Source: Mucor racemosus (lineage: Eukaryota; Mucoromycota; Mucoromycetes; Mucorales; Mucoraceae). Taken from it: a DNA stretch of 64,000 nt. Both the position numbers and the translations under genes were made by a program. The notes beneath the pieces were generated by a model that saw only the letters and a list, made by a program, of their open reading frames with translations, had not been told where the DNA came from and searched no databases. Positions 1 through 16,279 of the stretch are shown one piece after another. Where the stretch lies: assembly GCA_027405735.1 (NCBI GenBank), contig JAPEHQ010000016.1:868001-932000 (forward strand), in the 5' to 3' direction. Each line of letters opens with the position of its first letter. Positions within the stretch are counted from its first letter, which is position 1.

Positions 1-1693
1 ACACACGAGAAAAAGGAAGAAGCAGAGGCATCACGTTTATATTCCATTGATGTTCCTGGCCATAGATCTGATATTCGTACTTTAGCTCTCAGTAGTGATG
101 ATGAATTATTAGCTTCTGCATCAAGTAATTTACTCAAAGTGTGGAACATGAAGACTAGAGCTTGTATTCGTTCTATTGAATGTGGTTTTGCTCTTTGTAG
201 CGCATTTTTGCCCGGCAACAAACACATCATTATTGGTACCAAGACAGGTGAATTAGAATTATATGATATTGGTTCTTCCTCTCTAGTTGAATCTGTCAAA
301 GCACATGATGGTGCTGTCTATTCTCTTCAAGTTCGTCCTGATAAACGTGGTTTCGCTACTGGTAGTGCAGATAAAGATGTCAAATTTTGGGATTTCGATA
401 TGGTGCAAGATAAAAACAGTGCTGCTAAACGCCTTACTTTTATTCACATGAGAACACTCAAAATGTCTGATGAAGTTTTATGTGTGCGATACAGTCCTGA
501 TCAAAACTTGTTAGCAGTTTCGTTATTAGATTCTACTGTCAAGGTATTCTATCACGATACACTCAAATTCTTTTTATCTTTATATGGCCACAAATTACCA
601 GTTTTATCAATGGATATTTCATCTGATAACATGTTGATCGCTACATGTTCTGCTGATAAAAATGTTAAACTATGGGGTTTAGATTTCGGTGATTGCCATA
701 AATCTTTGTTTGCTCATCAAGAAAGTGTCATGTCTGTACAATTTGTCTGGGGTACTCATTACTTTTTCACTGTTTCCAAAGATAAAACTGTCAAATATTG
801 GGATGGTGATAAATTTGAAAATATTATGAAATTGGAAGGCCATCATGGTGAAGTATGGGCTTTGGCTGTTTCGAAGCATGGCTCCTTTGTGGTGACAGGT
901 TCTCATGATAGATCCATGCGTGTTTGGGAAAAGACTGATGAACAACTTTTCTTGGAAGAAGAACGTGAAAAAGAATTAGAAGACCTCTATGAAAATACAC
1001 TTGTGAGTCAATTAGAAAAGACAGATGTAAATGCAGGTGATATGGAAGTAGATTCTGCTGGTAAACAAACTATGGAAACCTTAAAGGCTGGTGAAAGATT
1101 GATTGAAGCCATGGATATTGGTGATGAAGAAAAGAATGGTTGGTTAGCATTTGAAAACGCAAAAGCTCGTGGTTTACCTGGTCAACCTCCTCAACGTCAT
1201 GCCATTTTAATGGCTATGGGAGATATTGAACCAGATAGATATGTATTAGATGTACTCAAGAAAATCAAGGCTAACGATATTGATGAAGCACTTATGATCT
1301 TACCCTTCTCTAAAGTTATGTCACTATTCTCTTATATTGAGAGTTGGGCTAAAAAGGTAAATTATAAAACTTGATTATTGTAGATTTTGTTACTAAACCA
1401 CTAATTAGAATTGGAGCATTGTTTTGGTTTCTCGTGTACTTTTCTCTGTCGTCAAAACACATCATAATCAAATTGTTGCCAACAGAATGATGCGTCCTAT
1501 GCTTGATTCTATTCGTTTCCATCTTCGTGCACAATTACAACGTCAAAAGGATGTGATGGGTTATAATAGAGCTGCATTGACATACCTCCAACGTGATTAT
1601 AAATCAAGGAATACTTCAGATTTCCTCGATGAAAATGCAGATAAACCTGTTGACGATGAGAAGAAACGTAAATTTATTCAATTAGCCTCTTAG
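1..1693 (+). CDS. DIP2: WDR3/Dip2 (Utp12), U3 snoRNP WD40 protein, 3' part
   Basis: The reading frame is open from base 1, so the 5' end lies outside the window. Exon <1-1356 encodes a run of WD40 repeats (blades ending in LWG, YWDG and VWE) followed by an acidic linker and the Utp12 helical domain. A 52-bp intron (1357-1408, branch TACTAAAC at 1391) joins it in phase 0 to exon 1409-1693, which encodes the conserved KTHHNQIVANR block and ends in TAG. Order and sequence match the Dip2/Utp12/WDR3 family, a nucleolar component of the small-subunit processome needed for early 18S rRNA processing. The C-terminal tail after the Utp12 domain is short and charged. Identification rests on family recognition and is strong; the N-terminal half cannot be judged. 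Confidence 0.93.
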
Positions 1694-1845
1694 ATAATTA
1701 TAAAAACCCCCCTTTGTATACACGCCCTCTTTTACATAATAAAATGCATCCTTCTTTTTATTTTTTATACGCATTAATTCTATTTTTATTACCATTTGAG
1801 AGAAGTAAGTTTGAGCTTCTGAATCGAGGTCATGTATGAACAACA

Positions 1846-3693
1846 TTGTATTCGAAAGAAGTCAAACAATCTGTATACCAATGCTTTCTAATAATGAAAC
1901 TTGATAGAATTCTTTATTTGATAAACGAGAAAGGAATTAAACCAAATGAGATTATTGTTCTTGCCTTTATGAGTAAGGCAACAGATGAAATAAAGGACAG
2001 ATTAAGAGAAAACTCCACTGGCGAGACGATAAAAGAAGTACATAGTAAGTACTTTTCATTCTATCTGCAGGCACTATCTACATCAATTTGGTCATCTAGT
2101 TGATATACAAACTGATTTCATTGCGGTCAAAGACAAAGAAAGGTAAAAACTATCCAGTTTCTAATATACAACATGGCTAAAGTTAATTTCAATGCATAAC
2201 ATTTAGCAAAAAGATAATACGAAAAATTCAATTTGATGGAACATTACATTTAAGCAATTATACAAGATCAAGTAAAGATTCTGGTAGGTTCTTTGTTTTT
2301 TGGTAAAAGTTAATAATACGTATAGCCAAGTAAATACAGATTACATTCTTAAAATCATTCGTGAAGTAAAAAATGAGGGCATTAGCGCTCAAAAGTATCA
2401 CGAAATGAATATTCATAATCCTGATAATAATAATTATGCAATCATATTTACAGCCTACGAAGAAGAACTGAAGAAGAACAACATGCTAGTATATAAATTA
2501 TATGTATAATTAAATCCGTAATGTTGTTTAACCCACATATTATTCAATTAGGACTATAATGATCAAATTATTAATGCTTATGAGCTTTTTTCTGCAAATC
2601 CAAGCGTTCTGGCAAACATCAAAGATCTCTTGGTAGATGAAAGCCAAGATGTCAATTCAATAATGAAAAGACTGATAAATGTGCTTTTAAACCAAAACAA
2701 AAGCGCTACGATGGTTGGTGGTAAGCTGAATGAATTTCTTCGATTGATTCAAGAAACTATAAAGTTTTTGTTTAGATTGTTTAAGTCGGGAGAACTCATT
2801 AATTCTTCAAGCTATGAAGCAAGCGAATGTAATTTAAACGAGAATTACCACAGTACACGCATAATTATAAAGGCTTCATCGAGTTGCTAGTTTCAAACAA
2901 TTTCAAAGCGATGATGAAGGTAAGTATTGTGTATAAAACCGATGTATTTTATTTATCTATTTTAATTACATATTATCCAGACGCTTTAGACAATGATATA
3001 CGTCCATCTCAAGACATTGAAGCGTTTTTAAACTATTTTGATAAAAATAAAAAGGATCAAGCCCAAACCGATGAAGGAGGTGTAAGTTTTTGAATAAAAC
3101 AATACACAAATGTGATATACTAAATACCATTTCTAGAAAGTAACAATCTCAACAATATACTCATCCAGAGGTAATTTTATCAAAGTAGCATGTGGCTCGA
3201 AAACAAGGTTAATAATTGAATAATTATATATAATATGTTGCGAGTGATCATACGTTTTTATCTCTTCTTGCAATGAAGGTTTCATTCCCTTAAGATCAAA
3301 GAATCTTGATGAAGAATGGTAAAAAAAAACTTGATTTCGTTATTTACAGTGCAATAACTTGTTAGTCGTTTGATGTACATTGCCATGACAAAATCAAGAT
3401 GTAAGTTATTTAGTTTACCCCTACCTAAAGAATTTGAATTAATGCCTTTTCTTTTAATCTTCTTATACTACGTGTCTCCCTTGTACAGAACCATTTCAGG
3501 TAGTAGTTTTCCTCAATCGATCTCGTACTTTTTAAACAGAATTCCCAGTATTTTGATAAATATGGTTCATCCATCATGGGATAATGATATGAGAAAAACG
3601 TTGGAGGACACGTTGGGTACATCAGTACCCTCTGATGATGATGATCTCATCTCAACTCAAAGAAAAAGACGATATTTAGTTATTGATCAATAA
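1846..3693 (+). pseudogene. Degenerate paralogue of the Srs2-like UvrD helicase
   Basis: Six short frames in a row match successive exons of the intact helicase at 49649-53358. They are: the motif Ia region (IKPNEIIVLAFMSKATDEIK), a block parallel to helicase exon 3 (about 2210-2285), the YEEEL block (2300-2509), Walker B with VDESQD (2630), a motif IV-like NYHST (near 2840), motif VI-like IAMTKSRC (3380) and the tail HPSWDNDMR (3565). The Walker A exon is missing, and the PDQS motif that follows VGD in the parent is replaced. Frames are separated by intron-like spacers in the same order as the parent, so this looks like a DNA-level duplication rather than a retrocopy. One intron (between VDE and YQD) is absent here. 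No continuous model restores a full helicase, so I call it a pseudogene; a fast-evolving non-enzymatic gene is possible. Confidence 0.75.
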
Positions 3694-4697
3694 GGGCATT
3701 ATTTCCTTAAAATACTCGTTTTACACCAATAAACAACGCTTTTTTTTGTTGTTTATATCAGTTATTATTACAAATTCTACTATCTATATATCTCATAATC
3801 CAATTACAATAAAATTCTGCTAATTTATGCACTAAACCAATTTCCTGGCTGCTTTTTACATGTTAGGTGCTTGATTTATAGAGCTTGAAATCAAAAAAAA
3901 TAGTGCATTCAGTTCTTCTTTTCATGAATTGATCCATTATTTTTGTTTATAGAGTTTGTATCACCTTCTTCTGAAAAGCCTAAAGGCCTTATTTATGGAA
4001 ATAAAGAATATAATTACACTTCTATTTGGCAAAAGTGACATGAAATACGAGCCAAGCCTGCTTAATTGACCAAAATTAGCCTAAATCAGCACTTTCAAGT
4101 CTCATTTAAATGAGTTCTAGGCCATATCCAGCGCTCTAAATCGTACCAAACGAATGCCCTCGTTTCATAGATATGATTTATAGCAACTGCAGCTTTTTTC
4201 CCAGTTTTTGATTTTTCCTCAATTTTTGCCTTATGATACCTCATCCAAAATCTCAATTTCAAGAAATATTAATTTTTCAAGCAAAAAATGAAACTTTTTA
4301 CTATGGTAAATATTAGAGAGATATGACCGAAATTATGTCGTCTATCTTTTGGTAATATTTATTTTTAAGTTGCAAGCCAAGTTTTTTGAATTTTGTACAA
4401 AAAACTGAAATTGTATATTATAGCAAATAGCTACTTATTTTGGAGAAAATAGTTAAAAATAAAAAATGGCTAAAGATGAAGCATTTAAAATTTCATACTT
4501 TTAGTTATTACAATTAAATGTGGTAATTATCAAATTTGGGTTGTAAAAATTCTCTAAAGATTATTTTTTTTTCCAGAAATGGCAAATTGGAACAGAATTA
4601 CAACAGTTGATATCCTTATATTTTAAACTCAGTTTTATATGGATTCTACGCTGTATTTGTCATAATTCATATAATTTATTGTTTGTTTATTTACTTT
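3694..4697. other. AT-rich intergenic region, no gene seen
   Basis: About 1 kb of AT-rich sequence between the degenerate helicase copy and the 3' end of the kinase gene. I see only short frames without recognisable motifs. The stretch at 4080-4560 has the long-homopolymer style of repeat family A elsewhere in the window, but I could not align it to any copy. Confidence 0.5.
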
Positions 4698-7844
<3,147 letters not shown>

Positions 7845-8617
7845 TTTTTATGTATAAAAGTAAAAAAAGTAAAAAAAGTAAAAATACAAATCAAAAGAAA
7901 AGAAAAAGAGAGGGAAATATGTGCTGCCTTCCCTCTTTCTTGTTCTTTTCGATGGTTGTGATGAGTATTTCCTACTCGGATTTAATAGTTTTAAACTTTT
8001 TTTTCTTCTACAATTCTTGTTTAATTTGCCAGTGTAAAAGGAATGTTGTAAATGCAATACCATAAAAGGTAATAGACTTTTTCAATATGGCCATGAAAAA
8101 ATGTGTACATGATGTGATGATAATCAAAGTTTTAAATCCTTTTTTTTTTTTGAATATTCCCTTTTTCATTTCTTTTTTCCCTCTTTAGTATCAAACAAAT
8201 TTACGAAATATTTAGTAATAATTCAAGTGATTTTTATTAACAATGTTGGAATTCTACCTGAAAATTCGGGTTCCTTTTTTTTCAAGCCCAGTGCATCGAT
8301 TCATTATGTCCCCGATCATCAACATGTTATCGTTAAAGGATTATTACTAATTAAATAAATTACAAACACTCAAAAAAATATATACCAAAATGTAGATATG
8401 AGTTTTTTCTATTGTAACATATTTTTTGATGCAAGCTTTTGTGATAATCTGCATATTTAAACTGGAGAATAATGCAACTAAATATAGCGCCACATGCAAA
8501 TCAGAAATCAAATATATACTATGTACACTCTTTTCTTGAGAAAACTTCATAATGTTTGCCACTTTTTTTTTCTTTCCATCCTGCGCGTATTTCTTCTTGA
8601 TAAACACATAATTAAAT
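7845..8617. promoter_or_regulatory. Divergent intergenic region between kinase and RTC5-like gene
   Basis: This 773-bp AT-rich stretch separates two divergently transcribed genes and so should hold both promoters and 5' leaders. It contains A/T homopolymers (7860-7900, 8141-8151) and no convincing coding frame. I cannot point to a specific factor-binding site. Confidence 0.45.
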
Positions 8618-10339
8618 ATGGGTCAAACAAACACAAAACCAATAGAAACAAGACGCTCATCATCAGTATCATCTAGAAAATCTTTTAAACCGAGGAAACA
8701 TTTAACAAGGATTGAATTGGTTTCGTTACAATACATATTTAACGATTTGAAATCAACTTTTAAAGATAATTTTGAATGTATAGAACCAAAGAGCTTTTTG
8801 GTAAATTATGTAATTAGCTATTTGTAAATCTTTTATTAAACAAAAGTGATATAGGAACATTTGCAATTGCCTTCTCAAGTTGAACCTGCAGGTGTTTTAC
8901 TCTTCAAAGCTTTTTCGTATTTAGGCTCCTACCCTTCATGCACAACAGCTGGTCCTGTTCCATTATCCTTTGATGCATTCATCACTGCCTTTGTAGTTAT
9001 TGTAGGTCACCTTGATACAGCAACTGAAAGTGTATCTGAAAATCTATTTTTTCAATCATTATCTGTTTTACCTGCACCAGAAGATGCATCTACAACACAA
9101 CAACAAGAAAATGAGCCGGTTTTAGTATCAGAACTAGATCAAAAACAAGATAATCAATCATCAAAAGGCCTTTCTTTAGCAGAATTAGGTGTTGATTTCA
9201 GTGATTTGGAATTAGATAAAGGAGAAGAAATAACAACCGAAGGAGGATCTGAAATCTTATGTCGAGATTTGATTGAATTATTTGTATTACTTTTATGGCT
9301 TGGAGAAGCAGATAAGGAATGTCAACTTGATTTTGAGAGTATACGCATAATGGCAACTAAAATAGTGAATAACATTAAACCTTTGGACACTGATAAGGAT
9401 GATTTGCCTTGTATTTCATATGCATTATTTTGTCAATGGAAAAACACATTTTCACCTCATTTATTTAAACCATTACAATCACTTGTTATAAAATCATTTG
9501 CTTATTATGAGAAATCAAATCAAACTCGATTATTACCTCAAGATCAAGTTCCTACACCAAATGATACAGAGATTTTGTCTCCACTTTATACCACGTTACT
9601 CTCATGGTCATTGCCAGAAGAAATCCTCATTACTAAACAATGGTGTAGACTTTATTCAGCAGATCAAGATGGATTTAGTATGAATCGGTTTGAAAGCCAT
9701 GTATTTAAATATCCAGGTCCTACATTGTTTGTCATGAGAGTAGATGCGATATCTGTACCTCACATTATTGGTGGTAAAAAGACCACGAGTGAACAACATC
9801 AATCTATGATTGTAGGCGCATACATTACACAACCATGGAAACATTCTAAACATTTCTGGGGCACAAACAAATGCTTTTTATTTGAACTAGACCCCTCATT
9901 TGATATATTTCGACCCATCATCAACCGAGGAGGTGTCAGTAACAACGATCACTATATATATTATCATCATGATTTTGGTATTGGATTTGGTGCAACCACA
10001 GGCAGCAACCAAACACACGAGTTTATTTTATCTTTAAAAAACACTCTACAAGAAGGTGTATATCAAAACGAAGCATATCCATCTCAACCTAGTTTCAAAA
10101 GTGCTATTAAATCAAGAAAACATCAAGATTTTTATTATCAATTTGATACTGAAGATATTGAAGTATTTGGTTTGGGAAATGAAAAAGATAGAGAAAGTCA
10201 AGCAAAAGAATGGCAATTTGAAAAACAAGAAGCTGCAAGAAGAGCAGGTGTCAATATAAGACAATCTGATGGACAACTTGATAAAGAATTATTAAAAATG
10301 GCTGGTATTATTGACGAGGATAAAAGACAGGATCGTTGA
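8618..10339 (+). CDS. RTC5: Rtc5-like TLDc-domain protein
   Basis: Two exons, 8618-8800 and 8855-10339, joined in phase 0, encode 555 residues. The start is chosen because the protein begins MGQTNTK, a good N-myristoylation signal (glycine at position 2), followed by a basic Ser-rich stretch. The C-terminal third (about 315-500) is a TLDc domain: WCRLYSADQDGFS, TLFVMRVD, GAYITQPW, a FLFEL strand, then GFGATTG and the closing DIEVFGLG strand. The tail AARRAGVNIRQSDG is typical of Rtc5/TLDc relatives. Yeast Rtc5 is a TLDc protein that promotes V-ATPase disassembly at the vacuole; the same role here is inference. The gene converges on the Zn2Cys6 gene with only 107 bp between stop codons. Confidence 0.85.
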
Positions 10340-10446
10340 AATGTAGGGTAATGGTTGTGAGGGGGTATACCTTATGAACTGTTTATGTTTGTGTGTGTTT
10401 GCTTGTGTGTATAATGTTGATGCAATAAAAAAAAAAAAAAAAAAAA
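10340..10446. terminator. Shared 3' region of two convergent genes
   Basis: 107 bp between the stop codons of the convergent RTC5-like and Zn2Cys6 genes. A run of 20 A begins at 10427 inside an AATAAA-like context, so polyadenylation on the plus strand probably occurs here. The two 3' UTRs must overlap or be very short. Confidence 0.4.
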
Positions 10447-12506
10447 CTATATTTTCATTTGATTGAAATTCTCTATATTCGTTGGACTCCAAATGTCTGG
10501 TAACAAATAAGAGTAATCTGCATCCGTTGTAGTTGTAGTTGTAGTAGTTGTAGCTGTAGTTGTAGTTGTAGTTGTAGTTGTAGTCGTGGGCGCTTCATTT
10601 GAACTACTAGAACCAGGTAAAATAGGTGTAAAGTATGACGTTTGTTGTTGCAATTCGTACAATTGCAATTGTTGTTGCTGTTGCCTTTGTTGATCTAATA
10701 TCCAATCAGACGTTTGATTATTTTCGTCTTCTTTAATTGGCGTAGTTAAACCACCATTTGTTGTAGTTGATAGTATATCCCATAAACCAGGTGTAGAAGA
10801 AGAAGGAAAATCCAAAGGAGAAGAAGTTGTTGAATGCATGATTGATTGAGGTATCAAACTAAAATAATCCATAGGAGGTGGTTGAACAACTACTTTGGTT
10901 GACAACAATTCTTGCAATTCAGAATCAATTCTAGAATCAATTTTAATATATTGCAATGTTTGACGAATTTGCTGTATAAAATCAGTGTCTATTTTATCTC
11001 TTGATATCTGCAATTGTAATGATAACATTAATGCAAAAGACGCCATTCTTCTACATTGTACCGTACTCTTGAATGAAGAACGTGTTACCCAATTATGCAC
11101 CATACGTTGCAATCTATATGCCGTTTCTATTGATTCCCATTCAGTTTCAATTAAACTATAATGTAAAACCAATAACAAATAAAGCATATCGTATAAAATT
11201 GCACTGTATAAAATCATTATATCAATATATTGTTCTTGATCTTCATTTGACAGCAATCTACTTTGAGTTACTGGATGCAATGAGTTGTGCCAATGTTGTC
11301 GAATCTCTTTAAATTGATTTAAACATATCAAATGTGTCGTAGAACATGTAATTAGACTTTGAACTGTATGTGAATATAATACACTCAAGTTGGCAATCTG
11401 TGCAAACCGATTCACATGCTGTTGAGCCGAATTGTCATCTTCAATTTCTTCCTGTAATGCTTGAGGTAACTCAACTGGCAAATCAAATTTTTTATACATG
11501 TAATAGTATCTTGAATCTGATAAATTTGATAAACCAATAATACCGAATAATACCCAACGAGTACGATTAATCATTTCTTGTTGCTGTGGCACAATCGAAG
11601 AGATTTGACTAATGAGATCTTGAGCTTGTTCTAGATATCGAATACCATCCTTGTACATGATTTCAGTATGTTTATACAACAAGAGCAATGATTGTACAAC
11701 ATCTAGTTTTTTTGTAAATGCTGTTGCATCTAATTCTTGTCTTGCAATATCATAAAAATAATTAGCGGTGATTACATTATTAGATGATACATCTTGATTA
11801 TACAGATAATCATAAGGTGTTGATGGTGTTGTTGGATAAAAATGGCATGCTAATGTCATGATAGCATACCTCAAAGCCTTTGATAATAACAATCTATCTT
11901 GAGAATGAATATTCAATACAGATTGTTTTAGCAATACAGGGTAAGCTGGATGTACGTGTTGGAAATATAAACTGAATAATTTTGATTCCAATTGCAATGA
12001 TGGTTCCTGAATGTTATTGATATCCAGTAATTTGATTGGTTGATCTACTGCAAGATCCGCCTCAGCCGTGATGAATGAATTTACTTCATATCCAACTTGA
12101 CCATCTTTAATACATAACAATGGATGCTTCAATGCATATTGTTCTAATGGATTTTGTTGCTGGTAATGCTGTGGTGTTAATAAAGTATCTTCAGGTCTTG
12201 TACTTGAAGAATCAGATCCCCGGGTAGTAACAGGCGAGAATATGCAAACCATTTGATGCTTGTGGCAATTGGAACAAGTACCGGAACCAGGAATACCTAT
12301 ATCACATCTATATGAATTAAAATTAAAGGAGCATTTATAAAAAAGGAGAATTATTGAAAAAAGCCCATTCCTTGATTTATTTACTTTGATTTACGACGGC
12401 GGCAAAAATCACAAGCACGAGCAACCTTGAGTTTTTTGTATCTCTCTGGATCATTCATATCTACAAAATGAAATTCAACAGGTTTCTTTTTACGTTGTAA
12501 GCTCAT
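10447..12506 (-). CDS. Zn2Cys6 (GAL4-type) fungal transcription factor
   Basis: Two exons, 12506-12385 and 12307-10447, close into 660 residues. The intron falls inside the zinc cluster. Spliced, the six cysteines C32, C35, C42, C52, C55 and C62 follow the spacing CX2CX6CX9CX2CX6C, with the basic CRRRKSK segment between the second and third. This is a canonical binuclear zinc cluster that binds DNA. Residues of about 150-330 resemble the middle homology region of fungal factors (FSLYFQHVHPAYPVLLKQS). The C-terminus is low complexity: polyQ tracts and a long threonine tract encoded by ACA/ACT repeats (near 10520-10590), plausibly an activation domain. Target genes cannot be told from sequence. 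Confidence 0.9.
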
Positions 12507-12576
12507 TTTTTTTTTATTTGAATTTTTTTTTTCTCGGTTCAAAAATGAAAGCTACTTTTATAAATTTTATAAATTG

Positions 12577-12613
<37 letters not shown>

Positions 12614-13041
12614 GAGGGAAAAAAAATATACTAAAAAAAGTATTAAAAAAAAGAAAAATATGAAAAAAGAGTGAAAGAGAAAACAACAACAAAAATACTC
12701 AAAAAACAAGGGGTTAAAGCAGTGTGCAAAAATAAAAGAAAGGGCCAGGCCCATCTTTTTTATTCGATTTCTATCCAATTACCGCACTTTTTTGTATGAT
12801 TCAATTGAATCCTCTTTGATACTAATCATTTGATCGTTTTTGCCACAATTCATTTTAAACGTATGTTTATCATTAAAGAATGAAAGCAAAATGTCAGTTT
12901 ATCATTGTTTCCATCAATTTTAAATATTACTAACGACATACCAACAAAAAACACATTTTATGGATATGTATAAAAAGAAAGACGTTCTCTTTTCTTTTTT
13001 TTTCTTAGTTCAACAACATTTATAATCTACATTGTAAAATT
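12507..13041. promoter_or_regulatory. Divergent promoter region with poly(A) tract; chitinase TATA box
   Basis: 535 bp between the divergent Zn2Cys6 and chitinase genes. It contains a poly(A) tract of about 32 bases (12580-12611) and further A-rich stretches. A TATA-like GTATAAAAAG at 12968-12977 lies about 65 bp upstream of the chitinase ATG and is the best core-promoter candidate. No factor site is recognised. Confidence 0.45.
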
Positions 13042-13849
13042 ATGAAGTTATCATTGATTGCTGCTGCTCTTGCTTCTGCTATTGCTCTGTGCGAAGGTTC
13101 CACAAAGATGGTGATTGGGTAACTAACGAAACAAAGACAAGAACATAAAACATCTGGGAAACCAACAATTGAAATAGGTATTTCCCCAATTGGTTATATG
13201 CCAATTATCCAGTTGAGAATATCCCATTCAACAAATACACACATATTAATTATGGTAATAACAATAAAGTAAGCTTTGCATATATTGTAAATAATCTAAT
13301 CCCTTCAGAACAGCCTTCGCTATCTTAAATAATGAAGATAATTTACCTTCATTTCCTGATGATTGGGCTGTAGAATCATCTCTTCCAAAAGTAGTAGAAC
13401 AGGCACATGCCAGTAAAACAAAAGTGCTTTTATCAGTGGGAGGTTGGACAGGTTCAAAACGATTTAGTCCCATGGTTGCTAGCGTTTCAGATCGTAAAAA
13501 ATTCATTGATTGGAATCTAGATTTCATCGAGAAATATAAAACCGATGGTGTTGATATAGGTAATAAGATTATCTTTTTTCTACTAAACAACATTTACTTA
13601 CAACCAAAAAAAGATTGGGAATATCCTGGAAAACAAGCTGCTGGATGTAATGAATTTGCTGACAACGATGCAGATAATTTCCTATTGTTGCTCAAAGAAT
13701 TAAGACAAGCATTGGACCAGAAATTCCCCAAGGAATACAAAGAGATCTCCATGGCTGTACACGTTCAACCCTTTATCAAGTCCGGCGTACCAATGACAGA
13801 TTTAAAGCCATTTGTACCTTATTTCGATCATGTCAATTTAATGACCTAC

Positions 13850-13898
<49 letters not shown>

Positions 13899-15423
13899 AA
13901 ATCTCTCATTTATTCGTATAAATCATCTAAACAACTCCCAATTTTTAGATATCAATGGTGCTTGGGCTCCTACTACAGGTCCTAATGCTCCTTTCCAATC
14001 AGAACAAGGTAAAGGTGCTCCATTCTCTTTTGTTGAAAGTATTAGAGATTGGAAAAAGGCCGGTGTACCTGCAGATAAAATCACTGCTGGCCTCGCTTTT
14101 TACGGTCGTGCAATGAAAGCTCAAGTTGATATGACACAGCAAAGAAATCAATTCCAAGCTTCTGAAACTGTTGCACCAAAAGGTGATTCAGATGATGCTT
14201 TTTGGAATGATCCTTATTGTAATAAAGAACCAGGAGGTCTTTCAGGTATGAATCATAAAATAATCCTCATCAATAAATGTTTTAATATGGTTTATAGGTG
14301 TTTGGAAATGGACCAACCTTCGTGAAGAGGGTCTGTTACAAGATGATATGATCACACCTGGTAACGGTTGGGAACGTAACTGGGATCAAGTATCACAAAC
14401 TCCATGGCTCTTTAACCCAGAAACTAAACATTTCATTTCATACGATGATCCTGAATCTTTAAATATTAAAGTAGATCATGCTGTATGTGAAGATTTAGCT
14501 GGTGTTATGGTTTGGTAAATACGTATTGTAGCCATTATTAGAGTATATAAACTAATTGAGAGTTTTACAATAGGGATATCCATCAAGATAATGGTGAATT
14601 ATTAGATGTTGTGAACAAAATTCATACTGCTAAACCCGCATCTTGTGAAGCGCTATTAAAAGTACCAAATAAGTCGGTTACTGAAGAAAATAACAACCCT
14701 GATTCGGAAATTCTTGAAGAGCCCGAGCAAGATATTCAAAGTGAAGAGATTGAATCTTTCTCTATTGAGCAAGAATCAAGTAGTGTGGTTGGTCAAGGTG
14801 ATGACGAATATGAGGAAGAAGAAGAGGAAGAAGAGGAGATAGAAGAAGAAGAAGAAGAAGAAACAACTACAGAGGAATCATCGCCAGTTTCTGTTAAAGG
14901 TGGTGATGATTTAGATGGTAAACCATGTGCTTCTTCTGGCCAACAAAAATGTGCTGATGCTGGTGAATCTGGTAAATGGCTTACATGTAATATCGACAAA
15001 TGGCTAGTCCGTGATTGTGCCGCTGGCCTTGTTTGTAATGAATCTGAAAGTGGTATCTATTGTGATACTCCTAAACAAGGTGTAAAAGCTGCCGCTGCTG
15101 CCAGTGTTGTTGTTGATTCTGCTGCTGAATCTCTTTCTGAAGTCTTTGAATCTTCACTCCCTAAACCTTCAATTTTAGTTCCTGAAATTCTACAAGCTTC
15201 TATTCCCTCCATCGATATTCCTCAAGTTTTAGAAATTCCTGTTCCTCAAGCCTCCGTTTCAGCAGCAGAACTCCCACCTGTTGCTGCAGGTTTAGCCGAG
15301 GAAGCCTCTCAAGCATCTGTAGCAGAACAAGCTGCACATCCCATGGTTGAAGACATGATAAATAGAAATCATCAGGCTTCTTTAGCTGTTGAAAACCCAA
15401 TCCTTGCTGCACAAATCATTTAA
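13042..15423 (+). CDS. Secreted GH18 chitinase with acidic linker and C-terminal chitin-binding-like module
   Basis: Seven exons (13042-13118, 13178-13254, 13314-13559, 13614-13850, 13949-14245, 14298-14514, 14574-15423) close into 666 residues. The start gives a hydrophobic signal peptide (LSLIAAALASAIA). The GH18 barrel shows LLSVGGW, the full catalytic motif DGVDIDWE (129-136, acid/base E136, restored only after splicing), LMTYD and GLAFYGR. A glutamate-rich linker (about 460-490) leads to a six-cysteine module (about 497-550, KPCASSGQQKC ... YCDTP) resembling CBM19-like chitin-binding domains. An Ala/Ser/Pro-rich tail follows. It should hydrolyse chitin at the wall or outside the cell, for growth, separation or nutrition. 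No GPI signal is evident. One intron is dominated by 44 consecutive A. Confidence 0.93.
13853..13896 (+). repeat. Poly(A) run inside a chitinase intron
   Basis: 44 consecutive A directly follow the donor GT of the fourth chitinase intron. The intron still ends in a good acceptor (TTTTTAG at 13942-13948) and carries a CTAAAC-like branch site, so splicing should be possible. Confidence 0.9.
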
Positions 15424-16279
15424 ATTATTCTAGAATAAATCATAATTACTTTTATCCAAATAACGCTAACTATATATAAAGAGTCAATTTTGTGTCTCGT
15501 TGCTATTTAACCTAGCATCAAAACTTTATCTTTGTTAGTTTAATTAACTATGCATGACAAATGGTAGTACATGCACATGTGCAGTATATTTGTATATTTA
15601 AGGGCAAATTACACTGTTACATCCGCGCACGCGTATTTATGTTTCCGTAAATTGAATCGCATCTCATTATGGGGAAGATGTTGGTCATAATTCCGCGACC
15701 CTCATTTTTTTGAAGTTGTATTTGTAGTCAAGCCCCAAACATTTGTGTTGAGTATTACTTGTGTTCTCTTGAAGTTTATGTTGTGCCAATTCAAAAAAAA
15801 GGGGGAGGGGGGATGTAAATAGGATACAGTACAATGATTGATGGTTTTAATTTTCATAATTTAATTGATCAGCTTGCCATCAAATGGCAAAGATCAATCA
15901 ATATTGCAATGATTTTCAAAGATATACGATATAACTATTTTTTTAATTCTATACTCATGAACTGAAGATAGTTGCTTAACATGCTTTGTATCTCAAAACA
16001 GTACATTTTGACCAAGAATTATTTTCGACATTGTAATTCTGATAGATCAAGTCCTATTGAAATGTCAAAAGGATCTTTTTTTATAAACAATCTTCCCAGA
16101 ATACTACATTTGTATTAACAATACATTCAAAGAATGTATTTATACACATTAATTGTACCTGCAACTAGAGTTTTACTATCTAAGAATATGATGTAAATCA
16201 ATGATCTGCATTGATTTACTATAACATCGATTATAAGCCGAAATCTTGGATGTGAGACCTATGAGTATTGACATAACAC
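15424..16279. other. Intergenic region downstream of chitinase, no gene seen
   Basis: 856 bp of AT-rich sequence with a small GC-richer patch near 15625-15700. No frame of convincing length, tRNA or repeat shared with the rest of the window was found. Confidence 0.5.
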
